Shown in pieces: positions 9,461-17,222 of a DNA stretch of 64,000 bases. The stretch is from assembly GCA_022984795.1 (NCBI GenBank), contig JALIHJ010000041.1:1-64000 (forward strand), given 5' to 3'. Positions within the stretch are counted from its first letter, which is position 1. Each line of letters starts with the position of its first letter. The notes below the pieces were generated by a model. The model searched no databases. It had not been told where the DNA came from and worked only from the letters and a program-made list of their open reading frames with translations. The position numbers and the translations under genes are program-made. This DNA is from Fabrea salina (Eukaryota > Ciliophora > Heterotrichea > Heterotrichida > Fabreidae).

Positions 9461-10495
9461 CTAGATTAGGTTAACTGAGTGCACACCATTGCCATGGCCT
9501 TGTAATAGTTCAGTTTGTAGGCCTGTAGTAAGGTCCCAGACTCTAACTGACTTATCTCGATTGCTGCCTCCAGACACCAAGTATTTATTTTCACTTGATA
9601 GATTAACTGAAAGCACTCCTCCAGTGTGGCCTCTAATCACTTGAGTAGTTTCTCCGGAAGCAAGACTCCACACCCTAATAGTTTTGTCTCCACTTCCCGA
9701 AACTATGATCTCACCACTTGAAACAGCAACTGAATTGACCCAGCCACCATTCCCTTGAAGGACTCTAATCAAATCTCCAGAAGATAGACTCCACACTCTA
9801 ACAGTCCAGTCGCTACTTCCAGAGACAATGAATTGGTCGGTCTCAGAAATGGCCACTGAGTTGACACAACGACTATGACCTCTAAGGACTCTAACCACTT
9901 CTCCAGTAGCTGGACTCCACACTCTGAGTGTTTTATCGTCACTGCCTGAGACAATATATTGGTCCTTGTTAGAAATGGCCACTGATCTAACAGGACCACT
10001 ATGGCCTTCAAGTACCAGAATAGACTTTCCAGAAGCTAAACTCCACACCCTAACAGTGTAATCTCTACTCCCCGACACTGCAAACTCAGCATTATTAGAA
10101 ATAGCCACAGAAAATACTTCTCTAGCATGTCCCTTGAGTACTTGGATTGCTTGTGCAGTAGCTAGACTCCACACTCGAATGGTAGAGTCAGCACTGCTAG
10201 AGACGAGTATTTCTTTCCTCCAAGACACAGCAACCGAGTACACTGCATCACTATGGCCTTCTAGAATCTTAGTTTTTCTGAAACTGAGTTTTTGTACTTC
10301 GGAATGAAAAGAGGCTTCATAGAATTGCTGATTCACTCTTGCAATTCCGATCACTTCTTCAGGACTCAGAAACTTGAGTACCTCGAGAACGGGCCTCAAA
10401 TTACCCACTCTTTCAAAAGTAAATAGTTTTCTGGTTTCTGTCCAGATTCTAACATTATTGTCAGAACTTCCACTCACAATTACTCTGGGTTCCAT
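9461..10495 (-). CDS. F-box-like WD40 propeller protein
   Basis: 344 residues: half blade IVSGSSDNNVRIW, F-box-like segment (LRPVLEVLKFLSPEEVIGIA then RVNQQFYEASF), six WD repeats and the closing half repeat HSVNLI. It shares a 116-base identical tract (9840-9955) with the Cys-rich paralogue at 5382-6656, so repeats move between the two architectural classes. Stop TAG. It is the innermost intact member of the subtelomeric array. Confidence 0.85.
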   Translation of the reverse strand: MEPRVIVSGSSDNNVRIWTETRKLFTFERVGNLRPVLEVLKFLSPEEVIGIARVNQQFYEASFHSEVQKLSFRKTKILEGHSDAVYSVAVSWRKEILVSSSADSTIRVWSLATAQAIQVLKGHAREVFSVAISNNAEFAVSGSRDYTVRVWSLASGKSILVLEGHSGPVRSVAISNKDQYIVSGSDDKTLRVWSPATGEVVRVLRGHSRCVNSVAISETDQFIVSGSSDWTVRVWSLSSGDLIRVLQGNGGWVNSVAVSSGEIIVSGSGDKTIRVWSLASGETTQVIRGHTGGVLSVNLSSENKYLVSGGSNRDKSVRVWDLTTGLQTELLQGHGNGVHSVNLI

Positions 10496-10524
10496 TTACT
10501 AGAAAATCTTAAAGTAGTTTAGCG

Positions 10525-10861
10525 AAGGTTTTGACCAAGTTACCCAATTAGGTAGCCAGACTCCATGCTCGAATTGTGTTTTCATCGCTTGCAGATGCAA
10601 GGAATTCTTTATTGTAGAACAGCTACTGATGAAACTTCACCAAGGTGGCCTTTAAGTACTTTTTTCTGCTTGAAAGTAGGGTTTAGCATTTAGTGGTGGA
10701 AAGAAGCTTTGTAGAAATGCTTGTTGACTCTTGCGTCTTAATTATTTCTTTATAGGATCGGTCTTAATTTCCCACTCCTTCGAAGGCACAATTGTTTGGA
10801 AGATCCCAGACTCTAATTGTTTTATCAGCACTTACGCTAACCACTAAGTTAGGTTTCATAC
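10525..10861 (-). pseudogene. Relic of an F-box/WD40 gene
   Basis: Reading leftward from the ATG at 10861, the translation matches the family start (VVSVSADKTIRVWDLP, then FEGVGN). It is soon broken by stops and shifts. Recognisable pieces of the F-box-like segment (STSISTKLL frame, HFYKASFHH in another frame) and of the first WD repeat (VLKGHLGEVSSVAV) persist. It ends after a remnant of the WSLAT motif near 10545. It fills the otherwise gene-free 386 bases between the array and the TPR gene, showing that the array was once longer. Confidence 0.75.
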
Positions 10862-10881
10862 CTGAAAAATAGTTAATTTAT

Positions 10882-12813
10882 ATGGAGTTTATGGAAGAAC
10901 TTAGAACAAGAATTACTGAGGAGAAAAATGAGGTCTGCCAACTCAGAACTAGTTTGTTTGAGAAAATAACTAGGCTTGTGGAGGTAGAAATCAAGCAGAA
11001 AGAACACTTGGAAACTGAACTTAAAGGTAGTGGTTTTGCTGGGAAGTTGGAGGAGGTTGAAGAATCCCTTAACAAAGGGTCAGAAATTAAACACTACCTG
11101 AGGGAGCTTGAATCTAGTCTTTTGGGTTTTCTGGGAAGTCAGAGCAAAGAGGCTATTTCTCTGGAACTTGCTGAACTGAACAAAAGTGCAAGGCTAGAAA
11201 TCAACAACGCTAACTACAGAGCTGCCAAAGACTACATTTCGAAGTGCGAACAACTGTGCCAAAGTTCACCCGGTAATTGGACTGCTGAAATTGCTTCGAT
11301 TCACTCAACTATTGGGCAACTATATAAAGAACTAGGGAATTACCAAGAGTCCAAAAACTTCCTGTTAAAAGCTAAGGAAACCCAAGAGCGAGTTCTTCCA
11401 GGAAACCACCCAGAACTGGGTTTAACTTATGTTTCTTTGAGCGAAACACTTTTGAGAACTGAAGAATTTGAATATGCCCAAAAAGTGCTTTTGAAAGCAA
11501 GAAACTTCCAGAGTTACCCAGAACTGGCTTTTACAGAAACATTGATTGGCAAGGTGCACTACTTGGAAGGTCGGCTTAGAGAGTCTGAGGACTTGTTGTT
11601 GAAAACAAAAGAAACACTGGAAGGAACTGAATGCACCAAATACTTAATAGAGAACTACTACTGCTTAGGGAAACTCTACAAAAAATTTGGAAAGTATACT
11701 GAGGCTGAGAACTTTGCTTTGAAAGCCAAAGAACTCCAAGAACAGCACTTCCACTCCTCACACCCTGGACTTGGGTTTATTTTGAATTTATTAGGAATGA
11801 TATACCAAGCAGTAGGGAAATTGGACTTGAGCAGGGACATGTGCTTAAAGTCCAAGCAAGTCAGAAAACTAGGACTGCCAAAGGACCACCCAGACATGGC
11901 TTACTCGTTAAACAGCTTAGGAGTGATTAGTAGGTTGCTTAACAATAAGGAAAAAGCAGAGAAGTTACTGCTGAGAGCCAAAGAAATTAGAGAGAAGCAC
12001 TTTGAGTGGAACAACTTGGCTTTGGCAGAGAGCTTCCACAGTTTAGGAGCACTTTACAAAACGAGAGCGGAGTATCAACTGTCCTTAGAAATGTTTGAAA
12101 AGGCAAAGGAAATCCAGGAGTCCAAACTAAGTCCAGAGCACCCCGAACTGGCTTTTACCTACAGCACTTTGGGGTCGTTCTACAGAAGACTGGGTGACTT
12201 GGACAAAGCTGAGAGTTACCAAACAGAAGCTAGAAGGATCCAAGAAGTCTGTTTTCCCCCCAGCAGTCCTTTCCTTTGCTTTACATACAGGAACTTAGGG
12301 ATGGTCTACAAAGCAAAAAAGAACTTTGAAGAAGCTGAAAAGTTGTTGTTGAAGTCTTTTAGGATCCAAAAAAAGTTGCCAGAGAACCCCAGAGAACTCT
12401 CTATAGCTTACAGGAACTTGGGTTTGCTTTACAAAGACAAAGGCAACTGGGACATAGCTTTGGGAATGCTTTTGAAAGCTGCCGAGTTTGCAGAGGGTGA
12501 GGATTTGGCCTTTATTCTGAAGAACTTGGGTTTGGTGCAGAAAGCACTAAGGCAGTTTGGGGATGCTGAAAAGTCACTTTTGAAGTGCTTGGAACTCCAC
12601 AAAGAAAACACTGAATTAAACAAAAAGGAACTAACTTTTATATTCAAAACTCTGGGAATGGTTTGTCGAAGCCTAACTAAGGACCTAGAGCAAGTGCTGG
12701 CCGAAAAGGGCCTAATAGATATTTATAAGAACCTAGGTAGTCCCTTGAAAATGCAGAGACCTAAAGAGTCCAGAATGATGTTTAATAGATTTAGAAATCT
12801 GCCTGGTAATTAA
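10882..12813 (+). CDS. Tetratricopeptide-repeat protein (kinesin-light-chain-like repeats)
   Basis: 643 residues. Residues 1-125 are helical and charged, likely coiled coil. From about 130 to 620 there are some ten to twelve repeats of about 42 residues with the pattern A..Y..LG..Y...G.Y..AE..LLKA..I..K.....HP.LA, typical of kinesin-light-chain-type TPRs. Such repeats bind peptide partners; the partner is unknown. It starts 20 bases from the WD40 relic, on the opposite strand, and ends 3 bases from the convergent UPRT gene. No enzyme domain is visible. Confidence 0.85.
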   Translation: MEFMEELRTRITEEKNEVCQLRTSLFEKITRLVEVEIKQKEHLETELKGSGFAGKLEEVEESLNKGSEIKHYLRELESSLLGFLGSQSKEAISLELAELNKSARLEINNANYRAAKDYISKCEQLCQSSPGNWTAEIASIHSTIGQLYKELGNYQESKNFLLKAKETQERVLPGNHPELGLTYVSLSETLLRTEEFEYAQKVLLKARNFQSYPELAFTETLIGKVHYLEGRLRESEDLLLKTKETLEGTECTKYLIENYYCLGKLYKKFGKYTEAENFALKAKELQEQHFHSSHPGLGFILNLLGMIYQAVGKLDLSRDMCLKSKQVRKLGLPKDHPDMAYSLNSLGVISRLLNNKEKAEKLLLRAKEIREKHFEWNNLALAESFHSLGALYKTRAEYQLSLEMFEKAKEIQESKLSPEHPELAFTYSTLGSFYRRLGDLDKAESYQTEARRIQEVCFPPSSPFLCFTYRNLGMVYKAKKNFEEAEKLLLKSFRIQKKLPENPRELSIAYRNLGLLYKDKGNWDIALGMLLKAAEFAEGEDLAFILKNLGLVQKALRQFGDAEKSLLKCLELHKENTELNKKELTFIFKTLGMVCRSLTKDLEQVLAEKGLIDIYKNLGSPLKMQRPKESRMMFNRFRNLPGN

Positions 12814-12816
12814 TAA

Positions 12817-13527
12817 TTACTCCGTACCAAAATACCGGTCGCCAAAGTCTCCGAGTCCGGGGATAATGAACTTGTCTTCGTTTATTAAGGGGTCGATGGC
12901 CGCAGTGACTAGTCTTATTCGGGGGTGCTTCTCAAAAATAGAGTCAACTCCAGTTTTGGAACTTATAAGGTTAATGAAGACGATGTTTTCCTCTTTGACT
13001 CCGTAACTTTTGAGTTTTTCTATGGCAAGAGCAGAACTACCCCCACTGGCAAGCATGGGGTCAACTAGGAGAACTCTCATTTCTTCAATGTTTTTGGGCA
13101 GCTTCGCATAGTAGAACTTGGGTTCCTTCCCAGGGGACTCTTCGTCTCTTTGGATCAAAACAAACCCAGTGTGAATGTCTGGCATTGTGTAAAGAGTTTC
13201 CCCCACCATGCTGAGAGCTGCCCTTAGAATGAGCACAATGCAGTAGTTGCCTGCGTGCTTTAGTTCGCACTCCTGGAACTGGGCTCCTGTAGGGGTTCTG
13301 CCTGTTTTTGTTGAAAAGGGTTCAAGTCCAAAAGTGTACTCCAGCAAAAGTCTCAACAGTCGGTGGGAGTACCTTACGAAGTTTTCTCTGTTGGTTTGTT
13401 CACTTCTGATTTTGGACAGCAAAAGGTCCTTGGTGGGGTGGTCAAGAACTCTTAAGTCAGGTTCTTTTTCTCCACAAGCAGAGTAGTTCCCCCATCCCAA
13501 AAGGGCAGCACTCAAAACTCGGTACAT
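12817..13527 (-). CDS. UPRT: Uracil phosphoribosyltransferase
   Basis: 236 residues, usual length for the family. It catalyses uracil + PRPP to UMP + diphosphate in pyrimidine salvage. The PRPP-binding loop (LLVDPMLASGGSS, about residues 151-163) and the uracil-binding C-terminal motif (GLGDFGDRYFGT) are both present and intact. The 3' end is 3 bases from the TPR gene stop, and the start is 11 bases from the preceding same-strand gene. Confidence 0.93.
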   Translation of the reverse strand: MYRVLSAALLGWGNYSACGEKEPDLRVLDHPTKDLLLSKIRSEQTNRENFVRYSHRLLRLLLEYTFGLEPFSTKTGRTPTGAQFQECELKHAGNYCIVLILRAALSMVGETLYTMPDIHTGFVLIQRDEESPGKEPKFYYAKLPKNIEEMRVLLVDPMLASGGSSALAIEKLKSYGVKEENIVFINLISSKTGVDSIFEKHPRIRLVTAAIDPLINEDKFIIPGLGDFGDRYFGTE

Positions 13528-13538
13528 TTTTATTAACC

Positions 13539-13823
13539 TTAAGTATTATTTGCTACAAGTTTCTCTAAAGAGTCAATTTTCTCAAAAGCACTTGTTAAGT
13601 GGGCTTCTAGTTCAACAGTTCTTTTCCTAAGTGCTTTTTCGACTCCCAACACATCACTAAATGCCTTTTTCAGGTCCTTGATGTACTCTAGTTTTTCTTC
13701 GCAGGACTTGCAGTAGTGCTTAGTTTCTTTAGTTACTCTTAACTTGCTGTGGAGGTCTAAGTTTTCAAGACTCTTAAAGGGCTTTCTGCAGCTTTTGCTT
13801 TTGAGTGAAAGTCTTTTATCCAT
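13539..13823 (-). CDS. Small Cys-containing coiled-coil protein
   Basis: 94 residues, family not recognised. The N-terminal half is basic with a C-x13-H and later H-x-C-x2-C spacing that could bind a metal. The C-terminal half (about 45-94) is a heptad-type helix. It sits 11 bases upstream of UPRT and 17 bases downstream of another small coiled-coil gene, on the same strand. The start is preceded by the A/T motif TATAATATA that recurs at starts in this window. The tight fit between neighbours supports it as a gene; its function is unknown. Confidence 0.55.
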   Translation of the reverse strand: MDKRLSLKSKSCRKPFKSLENLDLHSKLRVTKETKHYCKSCEEKLEYIKDLKKAFSDVLGVEKALRKRTVELEAHLTSAFEKIDSLEKLVANNT

Positions 13824-13840
13824 TATATTATAGTGGGGGC

Positions 13841-14125
13841 TTAGGCACTCATTAGTCTGAGTACTTCTTCATACTTTTTGATTAAAATTCTGTTTTTCAG
13901 TATTTGTTGTTTGAGTTGGGTTTTTTCTTCTTCCAGGACAGAAACTTCGTTGTTCTCAGAGTTTTTTTGGAGACTTTGTTTGTGCTGAGAAATCAGTCCA
14001 GTTCTGACCTGCTCCAGGACACTTTCGAACTTACTCCAGGCTGTCTGGACTTCTTCTTCGCTTTCAGAGGCACTTTTCAAGACTTCAAGGCAGCAGTCGC
14101 CTAGAGAACTGAAGGTTTCTTGCAT
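13841..14125 (-). CDS. Small coiled-coil protein
   Basis: 94 residues, family not recognised. Almost entirely helical, with Leu/Val heptads from about residue 28 and many Glu, Gln and Lys. There is no other usable Met, so the start is at 14125, only 5 bases (ATTTA) from the start codon of the divergent 7TM gene. Its ATG-to-stop span fits exactly between neighbours, which supports it as real. Confidence 0.55.
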   Translation of the reverse strand: MQETFSSLGDCCLEVLKSASESEEEVQTAWSKFESVLEQVRTGLISQHKQSLQKNSENNEVSVLEEEKTQLKQQILKNRILIKKYEEVLRLMSA

Positions 14126-14130
14126 ATTTA

Positions 14131-15360
14131 ATGCTCTGGATACTTTTATTAGTTTCTGTGGCCAGCAAGTCTGTCACTACCACCCTGACTCTGTCGCCAG
14201 AGTTGAACTGGAAGTACGTTTCAAAGTTTGCAGTGGACATTGGAAAGGGCTCTTGGGAAATGAAAGCTAAGCTTGCTAAGCCACTTGATGCAGACTCTAC
14301 AGACAGGCTCAAACTAGTGACTTCTGTTTACTTAGACGACTTTTGGGAAGACGCTTTGTACGCTGACTCGTGCATATCTAAGACTGCAGCTTCCAAAAGA
14401 GAAAAGTACTTGAAGATTCCCTTGAACGGAGAGTGGTCAAACGAAATTTCAGGAATTCTTTCCCAGAGACTGCGTCCTCACGTCTGGTACTTTTCAGTGT
14501 CGGACTGCGACCAGCAGTTAACAGAAAAAATAAGACTCAAAGTCGAAATGCACTTTTTGAATGCAGACGAGTCAGAGTTCTCACTTGAAGACAAGGGAAT
14601 GGTTTACTTGTTTCCAGTTATGATGGTTGCTTACTTAGCAGCCTTATCGGGGAACTTGCTGAAGCTCATCAAAAAATTCCAGAAAACAGAGGACCTAGAG
14701 CCTAATTTGTTGATGCTGAACTTGGCAGTTGGATGTCAGTTCTGCGGTATCTGCTGTGAGATGCTTCACTTGTGGATTTACGCCTACAATGGAAAAGGTT
14801 TGCCAGTGTTTAACTTTTTTTACCAGATTTTGGAGGTGATGTCAGGTTTGATGGTTACGATAATGTTTATCATAATGGCTTCGGGCTGGACACTGGTGTA
14901 CAGGGACTTTCCTGACGCAGACGTTTACATACCGGTGTCTTTGCTAGTTGTGTTGCTGAACTTGTTAGTAGTGGGCATAGGGAGAGTCACTGACGACGCT
15001 TACTACAAGTTCAGTGACTACGAAGGAATTCCAGGACTCCTGCTGATTGTTATGAGACTGGGAATGTGGGGGTGGTTTTTGTACCTCGTCTGGAGTTTGC
15101 AGTCTTCTTTGCAGGGCAAAAAGATGAGTTTTGTGCTGAACTTCAGCATTCTGGCTTCAGTTTACTTTTTAGCCCAGCCCTTTTTAGTGGTGTTTTCTTT
15201 GGCGTTTGTGAACTACTGGAGAAACACTATTGTAGTCATAGGGACTACTTGCATACAGACTTCAGTGTTCTTTTTCTTATCCCACTTGTTTTCTGAAAAG
15301 TCCACTTATTACAAAATTTCAACTATGTCAGAGAGTGTTTTGCCTGGGAAAATGCACTAA
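14131..15360 (+). CDS. GOST-type seven-transmembrane protein, GPR180/TMEM145-like
   Basis: 409 residues. A signal peptide (about 1-13) precedes a luminal or extracellular domain to about 158. Seven hydrophobic helices then run from about 160 to 395. The stretch YYKFSDYEGIPGLLLIVMRL and the conserved GWTL after helix three match the GPR180/TMEM145 (intimal-thickness-related receptor) family. Members lie in Golgi, endosomal or surface membranes; the ligand is unknown. Its start must be the first ATG because the signal peptide begins there. The 3' end is 21 bases from the convergent IQCH-like gene. Confidence 0.75.
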   Translation: MLWILLLVSVASKSVTTTLTLSPELNWKYVSKFAVDIGKGSWEMKAKLAKPLDADSTDRLKLVTSVYLDDFWEDALYADSCISKTAASKREKYLKIPLNGEWSNEISGILSQRLRPHVWYFSVSDCDQQLTEKIRLKVEMHFLNADESEFSLEDKGMVYLFPVMMVAYLAALSGNLLKLIKKFQKTEDLEPNLLMLNLAVGCQFCGICCEMLHLWIYAYNGKGLPVFNFFYQILEVMSGLMVTIMFIIMASGWTLVYRDFPDADVYIPVSLLVVLLNLLVVGIGRVTDDAYYKFSDYEGIPGLLLIVMRLGMWGWFLYLVWSLQSSLQGKKMSFVLNFSILASVYFLAQPFLVVFSLAFVNYWRNTIVVIGTTCIQTSVFFFLSHLFSEKSTYYKISTMSESVLPGKMH

Positions 15361-15381
15361 CTATGGATAACTTATTTACAG

Positions 15382-17145
15382 TTATGGGTGAGGAACGTTA
15401 AGTTCAAGTTCTAAGTAGTCTTTCTTAGAACTGATGAGTGTTGCTTCGCTTTGAAGGGTTTCTAGGGTTCTGTGGAACAACAACTCAGCTTCGGTGGAGG
15501 AGTTCCCTATAGCAATGAACCCAAACTTGCCGTACACAGAAATAGCTGACAGCAAGTGAAAAACCACTCCTGTGAGTCTTTGACTGTTGAACTGGAGTTC
15601 AGGTTTCAGTTTCACTATTTCCAAAAAGTCTTCAGGAGAAAGCCCCGTGTAAATTTCGTTTTGGGCGTTGTCAGTAGCAAGGTAAAACTTAAAGTTTCCG
15701 TCACTTCCTAAAAGAAGTCCCTCTTCAGTTAGTTCGGAGTTGGTTAAGTACTTTGCAGTAATGAAGGGGTGGGTGGTTCCTCCCCACCTCAAGTTTATTT
15801 CAATTGCATGGACTACCCAGTGGGTGTTTTTTCTAGTGATTACAAAGTCCACCCCAAACCTTTCTTTGCAGCCCTTAGAAGCTAAGACCTGGCCTATTTT
15901 TCGAGTTGCTTCCATAAGAAGTGCCCTGTACTTAGAATCACAGGGGAATCTGCAGCCTTGGTAAACCATGCCTCCTTGCAGGACTTGTTCGTGAGTAGAC
16001 AGCAGTTCAACTTCTCCTTTGGGGTTGATGAGTGCTTGGCAAGAAGGAGAGGACTCTATTTGTTCTACCCAAACTTCAGCTATAGCCCCTACGTCTTGGA
16101 TTTTTTTCTTGAAACTGTTCCAGTTCTCCATTGTGCTGAAGAATTTAAGGGTCCTGAAACTCTTGAGAACTGAAAACTCCAGGTTATGGGGGTCGAAGTT
16201 CTCAGTTTCTAGAATGGCGTTTCCTTCTCCTGAAAACCCAAGGTTGAGTTTCACCACAAACTTGTTTACTCTGAAGTGCTTTTGGGCGTAAAGTTGAACT
16301 ATTTTGCTAGAGAGTTCTTTGGGGGTGTAAGCAAGTTGGGTTCCTGCCGGGAACTTGACCCCTGCAATTTTAAACACTTCGCGACTTCCGGACTTAGTTC
16401 CCCAGTACGAAAGGGAGGGGTCGTTTGAAAACAGAGGTACTCTGAGTTGAATAGCTAGTTCTCTTTCTAAGTTAGAACTGATGAAACACGTTAGGTGAGC
16501 TTTGTTTGGGTTGATGAAAGAAGCAACTTTTTGGATGAGTCTGGGGCGCCTCAGTACCTTTGCAGTTAGTGGAGTAAGTGAGTTGTCGTTACAGTTGAGC
16601 ATAAGGAGTCTTTTGGCAGGGTTTGGGACGGAAGCAGTGCGTTGGAGTATGTTGAGGTAGTAGTTCACAATGGACTTTTCGACAGGCAAACTGGTTAAGA
16701 AAACAAGTCTTACTTGTGGGTTTCTGAGGTAAAACAAAGTGCAGAGTTGTCTTTCTTCGTAGAAGTTGACAGCAGGGATCTTGGACAACTCATGGGAGTC
16801 TAGGGATAAAGAAGGAACAATAACTATATCTTCTTCACTTTGGTGGAACCCCCACCTTTCTTTTTTGCTGAAGTTGTGTTCAGAAACTATACTGTTGAGC
16901 AGTTCCCTTGAGTGGGTTCTTGGGATTTGTTTGTTTGTTTGTTTTTTCAAACTGGGGTTTTCTGTTGCTAGAAACCGAGGAGCTTCCTGAGACAACTTGG
17001 TTTGGAGTGCACTGAGTTTGAACAAATCAATAAAGGTCCTTGGAACTAAACTAGAAGTTTTGGAAAATATTCTGGACATGAGCTGACCTACTTCCAACAA
17101 GTCCTTCATCAGGTCCTTCCAGTCGCTAACTAGTTCTTTGTCCAT
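15382..17145 (-). CDS. IQCH-like ATP-grasp domain protein
   Basis: 587 residues from the ATG at 17145. The frame stays open upstream to 17247, but that would overlap the V-ATPase gene. The first 150 residues are helical and uncharacterised. From about 165 there is a pre-ATP-grasp region, and from about 290 an ATP-grasp-like fold with a Gly-rich loop (KLNLGFSGEGNAILE) and acidic/Asn residues near ALEINLRWGGTTHP, suggesting Mg-ATP binding. It resembles the C-terminal half of IQ-domain protein H; no IQ motif is visible. The carboxylate ligase-type substrate is unknown. Confidence 0.65.
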   Translation of the reverse strand: MDKELVSDWKDLMKDLLEVGQLMSRIFSKTSSLVPRTFIDLFKLSALQTKLSQEAPRFLATENPSLKKQTNKQIPRTHSRELLNSIVSEHNFSKKERWGFHQSEEDIVIVPSLSLDSHELSKIPAVNFYEERQLCTLFYLRNPQVRLVFLTSLPVEKSIVNYYLNILQRTASVPNPAKRLLMLNCNDNSLTPLTAKVLRRPRLIQKVASFINPNKAHLTCFISSNLERELAIQLRVPLFSNDPSLSYWGTKSGSREVFKIAGVKFPAGTQLAYTPKELSSKIVQLYAQKHFRVNKFVVKLNLGFSGEGNAILETENFDPHNLEFSVLKSFRTLKFFSTMENWNSFKKKIQDVGAIAEVWVEQIESSPSCQALINPKGEVELLSTHEQVLQGGMVYQGCRFPCDSKYRALLMEATRKIGQVLASKGCKERFGVDFVITRKNTHWVVHAIEINLRWGGTTHPFITAKYLTNSELTEEGLLLGSDGNFKFYLATDNAQNEIYTGLSPEDFLEIVKLKPELQFNSQRLTGVVFHLLSAISVYGKFGFIAIGNSSTEAELLFHRTLETLQSEATLISSKKDYLELELNVPHP

Positions 17146-17222
17146 TATAATTATCCAACTAAACTCTAAGACAGATTTCTGACTGTCAAGTTTTAGTTTT
17201 GTGATGCTTGACTGGAATAATA

